NCBI RefSeq assembly: GCF_043945595.1
Contig: NZ_JBIFNP010000001.1
Coordinates: 5,022,001-5,086,000 of the forward strand
Direction of reading: 5' to 3'
Length of the DNA: 64,000 nt
Source: Paenibacillus_S sp043945595
GTDB lineage: Bacteria > Bacillota > Bacilli > Paenibacillales > NBRC-103111
Every line of letters starts with the position of its first letter. The stretch's first letter is position 1. The notes under the pieces were generated by a model. It did no database searches, was not told where the DNA came from, and was given only the letters and a program-made list of their open reading frames with translations. This document shows positions 60,437 to 64,000 of this stretch, piece by piece. The position numbers and the translations under genes are program-made.

Positions 60437-61094
60437 TTACGGCTCACGGTTTCCGGTCACCTCGCGGACAAACTTCTCCAGGGGGATCCCATTCGTGATG
60501 TTCTTGTTGCATACGCTGCTGTCCACACACAAATAATTGCCGATCGCCTTATAGTATTCCGGCGAAGCGTTGGCCGGCCTCCATTTGGTTACTGCGGAAA
60601 ATAAAGCGACCTCTTCATGCCGGTTGCACACGAAGCATACGCCTTTATTCGTCGGAGTCTGTCTTCCTTCAATACCGACCCATTGACCGTCCAGATGATA
60701 AACGATAAACAATTTATTCGTCGCGATGTCCGCCCAGCCGAGATAAGTGAGATACCGGGTATCGACAGCCGATAAATCCGGCGCTTTCAGCTTCTTGACC
60801 TTAGGGAACAGCTTGGCAAGCTGCTTTGCGGTCAATGGCGGAAGAGGCTCCAAATAAGGCTCCAGCGCATTCAGATAATCCCGGAATTGTTCCGGCGTGC
60901 GCAGCGAAGAGAGCTGCCAGCAGCTGCTTCTCCTGCTCTCCGGCATCCGGAAACGCATCTAAAATCGCGGTTTGAGCGCTGTATCTTACCGACTCTACTA
61001 CCTTCGGATCGGAAACGGTCTGGCATGCTCGCTGCAGCAGACCCGCCTGCTTTTTAATTAAATTATATTGATGGTTTCTAATGAACGTTTTCAT
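60437..61094 (-). CDS. FusB/FusC-family EF-G-binding protein, frameshifted
   Basis: About 218 aa from two frames. N-terminus: MKTFIRNHQYNLIKKQAG and helical bundle to EKQLLA. After a one-base shift near 60915, SSLRTPEQFRDYLNALEPYLEPLPPL leads into KQLAKLFPKVKKLKAP, YLTYLGWADIATNKLFIVYH and a treble-clef zinc finger (CFVCNRHEE...YLCVDSSVC). This matches staphylococcal FusB/FusC. FusB-type proteins bind EF-G and free it from stalled ribosomes, and overexpression gives fusidic-acid resistance; chromosomal homologues in Bacillales may act in housekeeping. The start at 61094 follows GGGGCTGAAAG. Confidence 0.85.
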
Positions 61095-61470
61095 CATTGC
61101 TTTCAGCCCCTTATTTTTTATTTCAAAAAATAGGTGCAAAGCCTGTCATTAGAAACGATATTTATATTATTGGGCGACCTGTTATCAGTAACCGTCCGCC
61201 CATGCAAAGTATCGCCCTAAGCCTAGGCTTTGCATGAGCTGCTTCTTGTTCCGGCAAATTGATTTGCCATTTCGATCAGCCTCCATTCACCTGCTATTAT
61301 AAATGACTGGAAGCGTGCGCTGCAATTCCAAATTCTTTTAAAATAAAATCCCCGGAGCCGATGAAGCGAATCCAAATCGAATACGAAGGAATGCTGCAAA
61401 AAGCGAGAAGGCCTGCAACCGGCGCTTCCGGGCTTTTTTGTCCGGTAAGAACAATCGCATATTACAAGTA

Positions 61471-61503
61471 TTGACAATTTTATTGATAATGATTATCATT
61501 ATC
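61471..61503 (+). promoter_or_regulatory. Fur-box-controlled promoter of the NEAT-SLH gene
   Basis: TTGACA (61471-61476), 17 nt, TATCAT (61494-61499). A perfect inverted repeat GATAATGATTATCATTATC (61485-61503) lies over the -10, identical to the classical Fur consensus. Iron repression is expected. A terminator-like hairpin (61409-61440, AAGGCC...GGGCTTTTTT) lies just upstream in the otherwise empty 400-bp gap. Confidence 0.88.
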
Positions 61504-61559
61504 GTAATATGCTTTTTTTATAGCGTCACGAACTAATGAAAAAAGGAGTGTACTTACAG

Positions 61560-62741
61560 TTGAACAATCATTTGAAGCGATCGGCGGCCGTCTGGCTCTC
61601 CCTGGCCTTATTTCTCTCCTCTCTTCTCTCCGTCTTTCATTTCGGCGCCGGAACGGCCGAAGCCGCCGCGCAAGCATCGGATGAGCTGGCCGACGGGCAA
61701 TATACGATCGGTTTTACCATTTACAAGAACAATACGGATGAACAATCGGTCATGTATGATTACGTCGACAGAAACAGCGGTAAATTAACGGTGTCCGGCG
61801 GCAAAAAGTACGTCTCGTTTCTGATGAAACAGAGCGCGGAGACCAAATCGTTCAAGACGATGGTGGGCGGCGTTCTGACCGAATCGGAAACGGTGAGTAC
61901 GGACGCTGCAGCCAACACCCGTGTCGTCCGCTTTGAAGTAAGCGATTTGAAAGCCCGCTTGGACGGCTGGGTGAAGGTCTATTGGCAGCTGCCCGAGCCC
62001 ATCGGTTTATACGACCATGAGTACGATGTGGATCTGGGATTCGGTACGCCGGTGCTGGTAAAGGCGGCTCCGGCGCAGACGCCACCGAGCTCCCCTGCCG
62101 TGCCGGCTGACGATCCGGTCACAACGCCGTCTACCACACCTGCTGATGATTCTCACCAATCACCGCCTTCCGGCACCTCCCCTTCCGGTGAGACTCCTGT
62201 CAGCAGCTTTACGGATTTGCAGAATCATTGGGCCCAAGCCGACATTGGACGGGCTGTAGGACTAGGCATCGTGAACGGCTACGAGGATGGAGGCTTTCAC
62301 CCGAATGCGGCGATCAACCGCGCCGAATTTACAATCCTGCTCAGCAGAGCGCTGAAGCTGGGAGAAAGCCAGACCCCGCTTCAATTCTCGGATGAAGGCA
62401 GCATCCCATCCTGGGTGAAGCCGTATCTTGCACCCGTTGTGCAGGCGGGTATCATTAACGGCTACGAGGACGGCTCGTTCCAGTCCGACCGTCAAATCAG
62501 CCGCGCCGAGCTGGCGGTTATCATCGCACGCGCCCTAAAGCTGGAGGCGGATGCAAGCGCGCAAATAAGCTTCGCGGATGCGAACCTTATTCCGCAATGG
62601 GCGCAGGCGGAGGTTGCCGCAGCCCAGAAGCAGGGCATCATCAGCGGGCGGGATAATAACACATTCGCACCGAATGACAGTGCAACACGCGCCGAAGCGG
62701 TCACCCTGATCCTGGCGCTTCAGAATAAACTGCAGAAGTAA
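61560..62741 (+). CDS. NEAT-SLH surface protein, probable heme-binding
   Basis: A 393-aa exported protein. Signal peptide at residues 1-36 (AAVWLSLALFLSSLLSVFHF...AEA); NEAT domain at about 40-155 (DGQYTIGFTIYKNNTDEQSVMYDYVD, and YDHEYDVDL containing the YxxxY heme-ligand motif). A Pro/Thr/Ser linker follows, then three SLH repeats (FTDLQNHWAQADIGRAVGLGIVNGYEDG; IINGYEDGSFQSDRQISRAEL; IISGRDNNTFAPNDSATRAEA) for cell-wall polymer attachment. TTG 61560 is chosen because AAAGGAG lies 11 nt upstream; ATG 61536 has no site. Iron-regulated. Confidence 0.9.
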   Translation: MNNHLKRSAAVWLSLALFLSSLLSVFHFGAGTAEAAAQASDELADGQYTIGFTIYKNNTDEQSVMYDYVDRNSGKLTVSGGKKYVSFLMKQSAETKSFKTMVGGVLTESETVSTDAAANTRVVRFEVSDLKARLDGWVKVYWQLPEPIGLYDHEYDVDLGFGTPVLVKAAPAQTPPSSPAVPADDPVTTPSTTPADDSHQSPPSGTSPSGETPVSSFTDLQNHWAQADIGRAVGLGIVNGYEDGGFHPNAAINRAEFTILLSRALKLGESQTPLQFSDEGSIPSWVKPYLAPVVQAGIINGYEDGSFQSDRQISRAELAVIIARALKLEADASAQISFADANLIPQWAQAEVAAAQKQGIISGRDNNTFAPNDSATRAEAVTLILALQNKLQK

Positions 62742-62750
62742 GCAATACCA

Positions 62751-62788
62751 AAAAACGAAGGCAGCTTCAGCGCTCCCTTCGTTTTTTA
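62751..62788 (+). terminator. Rho-independent terminator
   Basis: AAAAACGAAGG pairs with CCTTCGTTTTT across a 13-nt loop. Ends the NEAT-SLH transcript. Confidence 0.85.
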
Positions 62789-62834
62789 GTTATATGTATG
62801 CCATGCATAACTTGCGGTTCGCTAGCAGCCATTT

Positions 62835-63607
62835 TCAGCTTTTCACCAGGGCTTTTCTGTCCGCCGCTTCCGGTTGTTTTTCCAGCCAGCCATGCTTTAC
62901 CATAATTTTAAAGCACAGAGCCCCGGCCTCCATTGCATGGCTGAATACAATTTTGTAATTGACAATGATATCCGATCTTAAGCTGGAGCCTAAGGCCGCG
63001 CCATAATAAGAAAGTGCCGCATTGACTAAAAAAGCCGCGTGAAACATCATTAATTTATCCGAAAAGGGACTTACCTTCGCATCGGTGATGTCCGAATCCC
63101 ATCGCTCAGGTATCGGCAAATCATCCTTCTCCAGTATGGCGGCAAAGCTGTCAGCGTCTTCCCCCGCTAATTTTACATTTTTCAGCATAAATTTACACAC
63201 GTCGTCCAATCCCGCTACCTGACTGAAAGCCAGGCTTAATGACCTGATAAATCCCGTTTTCTTGGTTTCCGCAGCGGTTAAATTTTTTTGCTTCGTTTGA
63301 TCCATAATTTGAGATAGCAAGGCTATTATTTCCGCACTCGAGGTGCCGGAGTTTACTTTTTCCTTGATCAATTGAGTAAAAAGATGCGATACATCTAAAG
63401 CAGCGTGCTCCGCTTGCTTATTTTCCCCGACCATTGAACTAAAAAAGTATTTAAGTCGGAATCGATTGTTCCTGCGTTATTCTTCTCCTCAATCAGCTCA
63501 GTCAAAATCTCGGATACGAGCCGCTGGTTTATCTTGATTTGGCTTTCTAACTGGCCAATAAGCTCGGCTAATTCCGAACCCGTCGGGCTCATCGTTGCCG
63601 TATCCAT
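62835..63607 (-). CDS. DUF3231-family protein, frameshifted
   Basis: The ATG at 63607 (AGGAGG upstream) starts a helical segment to GTIDSDLNTF. A shift near 63440 leads to the second frame, with YFFSSMVGENKQAEHAALDVSHLF and FTQLIKEKVNSGTSSAEI. The C-terminal half has the DUF3231 signature: LEKDDLPIPERWDSDITDAKVSPFSDKLMMFH, ALSYYGAALGSSLRSDI, IMVKHGWLEKQPEA. DUF3231 proteins are ferritin-like helical bundles, common in Bacillales; their role is unknown. The 199-aa C-terminal piece alone lacks a ribosome site, which supports the join. Confidence 0.75.
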
Positions 63608-63700
63608 AGGCTACAACCTCCTATTTGTTTGGAATCCGTTGCATTTCGTCTGCGTTTACGTTTGTTATATTGTTAATCTAGTTTGTATTTGTTATGTAGT

Positions 63701-63728
63701 AAAAAAACGGCATTTCTGCCGTTTTTTT
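63701..63728. terminator. hairpin terminator
   Basis: AAAAAACGGCA-tttc-TGCCGTTTTTTT, T-run on both strands. First of two tandem terminators between the two minus-strand genes. Confidence 0.8.
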
Positions 63729-63759
63729 CGCCAACGATTTACGAACATTATTTTCCTAC

Positions 63760-63807
63760 AAAAAAACCTTTAAACACTCTGAATTTCCTGTGTTTAAAGG
63801 CCTTTTT
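63760..63807. terminator. second hairpin terminator
   Basis: CCTTTAAACAC pairs with GTGTTTAAAGG, with A- and T-runs on both sides. Probably ends the minus-strand gene at the right edge, 23 nt after its stop. Confidence 0.75.
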
Positions 63808-63829
63808 CCTTAGGAGTCTGAAATGTCGT

Positions 63830-64000
63830 TTAGAACGTGCCAAGCCTTAGTTCAAAAAAATACTGCACAGCCGGATGCTTTAGCTTGATTTTTTCCGACA
63901 TATTTAAAATCCGCTTTTTCCCGACCCGCCTGTCCATCAATGCCAAAATATTCAATAACATATCCTTGCTTTCGATGCTTTCCTCAATAGGCGAGGATAA
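63830..64000 (-). CDS. C-terminal end of a conserved hypothetical protein (5' part outside window)
   Basis: 57 codons read in from the right edge to a TAA at 63830: LSSPIEESIESKDMLLNILA, then LMDRRVGKKRILNMSEK and KHPAVQYFFELRLGTF. The LMDRRVGKKR and HPxVQYFxxLR parts recall SF0329/DUF-type proteins of Bacillales, but the piece is too short to assign. No function is proposed. Confidence 0.5.
   Translation of the reverse strand, partial: LSSPIEESIESKDMLLNILALMDRRVGKKRILNMSEKIKLKHPAVQYFFELRLGTF

Noticed and set aside
1..64000. tRNA, rRNA, CRISPR array, prophage or full IS element
   Set aside because: No cloverleaf-type sequences with CCA-type ends, no rRNA-conserved stretches, no regularly spaced repeats, and no transposase or integrase-like protein were seen by eye.

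Overview
The window looks like a chromosomal segment of a Paenibacillus-type endospore-forming Firmicute. The evidence is strong AGGAGG ribosome-binding sites with frequent TTG and GTG starts, a YjcZ-type sporulation peptide, SLH-anchored surface protein, DUF1540 and DUF3231 proteins, YtxG/YtxH-like and YutE-like genes, and T-box, FMN and c-di-AMP leaders in Bacillales style. I see no rRNA, tRNA, CRISPR array, prophage or full-length transposase.

Layout. 1-10 kb: a GH15 glycosidase running off the left edge, an XRE regulator divergent from a hypothetical gene, a frameshifted membrane protein with a MITE-like element at its 3' end, a phosphodiester glycosidase, YtxH/DUF948 proteins, KDPG aldolase and a broken DUF2339-like membrane protein. 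9.5-20 kb: a SufR-like regulator, a thiD / 35-aa peptide / yutE-like operon, tenI with a decayed thiO, a TPR protein, a P450, an azoreductase behind a promoter with two inverted repeats, several very small proteins and a sugar isomerase-like protein. 20-27.5 kb: signalling block with LuxR-type plus GGDEF/EAL genes, and a large hybrid kinase with its OmpR-type regulator. 27.7-32.4 kb: aldose epimerase, hydroxyacid dehydrogenase, c-di-AMP riboswitch with a secreted CAP-domain protein, and a Cys-tRNA(Pro) deacylase pair. 32.4-40.8 kb: an IS-derived MITE, then an MFS transporter divergent from a tightly packed six-gene operon (NAD-epimerase-like, DapA-type aldolase, L-serine dehydratase beta and alpha, M20 amidohydrolase, GGDEF-HTH regulator). 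This is the best candidate for an undescribed catabolic system. 40.9-53 kb: a divergent YedK paralogue, an XRE-Dabb fusion, FMN riboswitch with an EamA transporter, polysaccharide deacetylase, YjcZ peptide, methyltransferase, an MBL-Rieske protein with a glycosyltransferase, a WYL regulator and an Ala-rich MFS protein. 53.4-64 kb: htpG under a CIRCE-like site, leuA under a leucine T-box, an MCP with cheW, a FusB-type protein, a Fur-controlled NEAT-SLH heme-binding surface protein, DUF3231, and the end of another gene at the right edge.

Two things cut across the window. First, about fifteen otherwise well-preserved genes carry single-base frameshifts, often in or near homopolymers. This argues for indel errors in the assembly as much as for real gene decay, so every broken gene here needs read-level checking. 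Second, at least four palindromic elements share GAGGCC(A/G)CTGAAAAA-like ends; one is bounded by a 10-bp target duplication. A separate element with perfect 17-bp ends sits between 25-bp copies of a hairpin.
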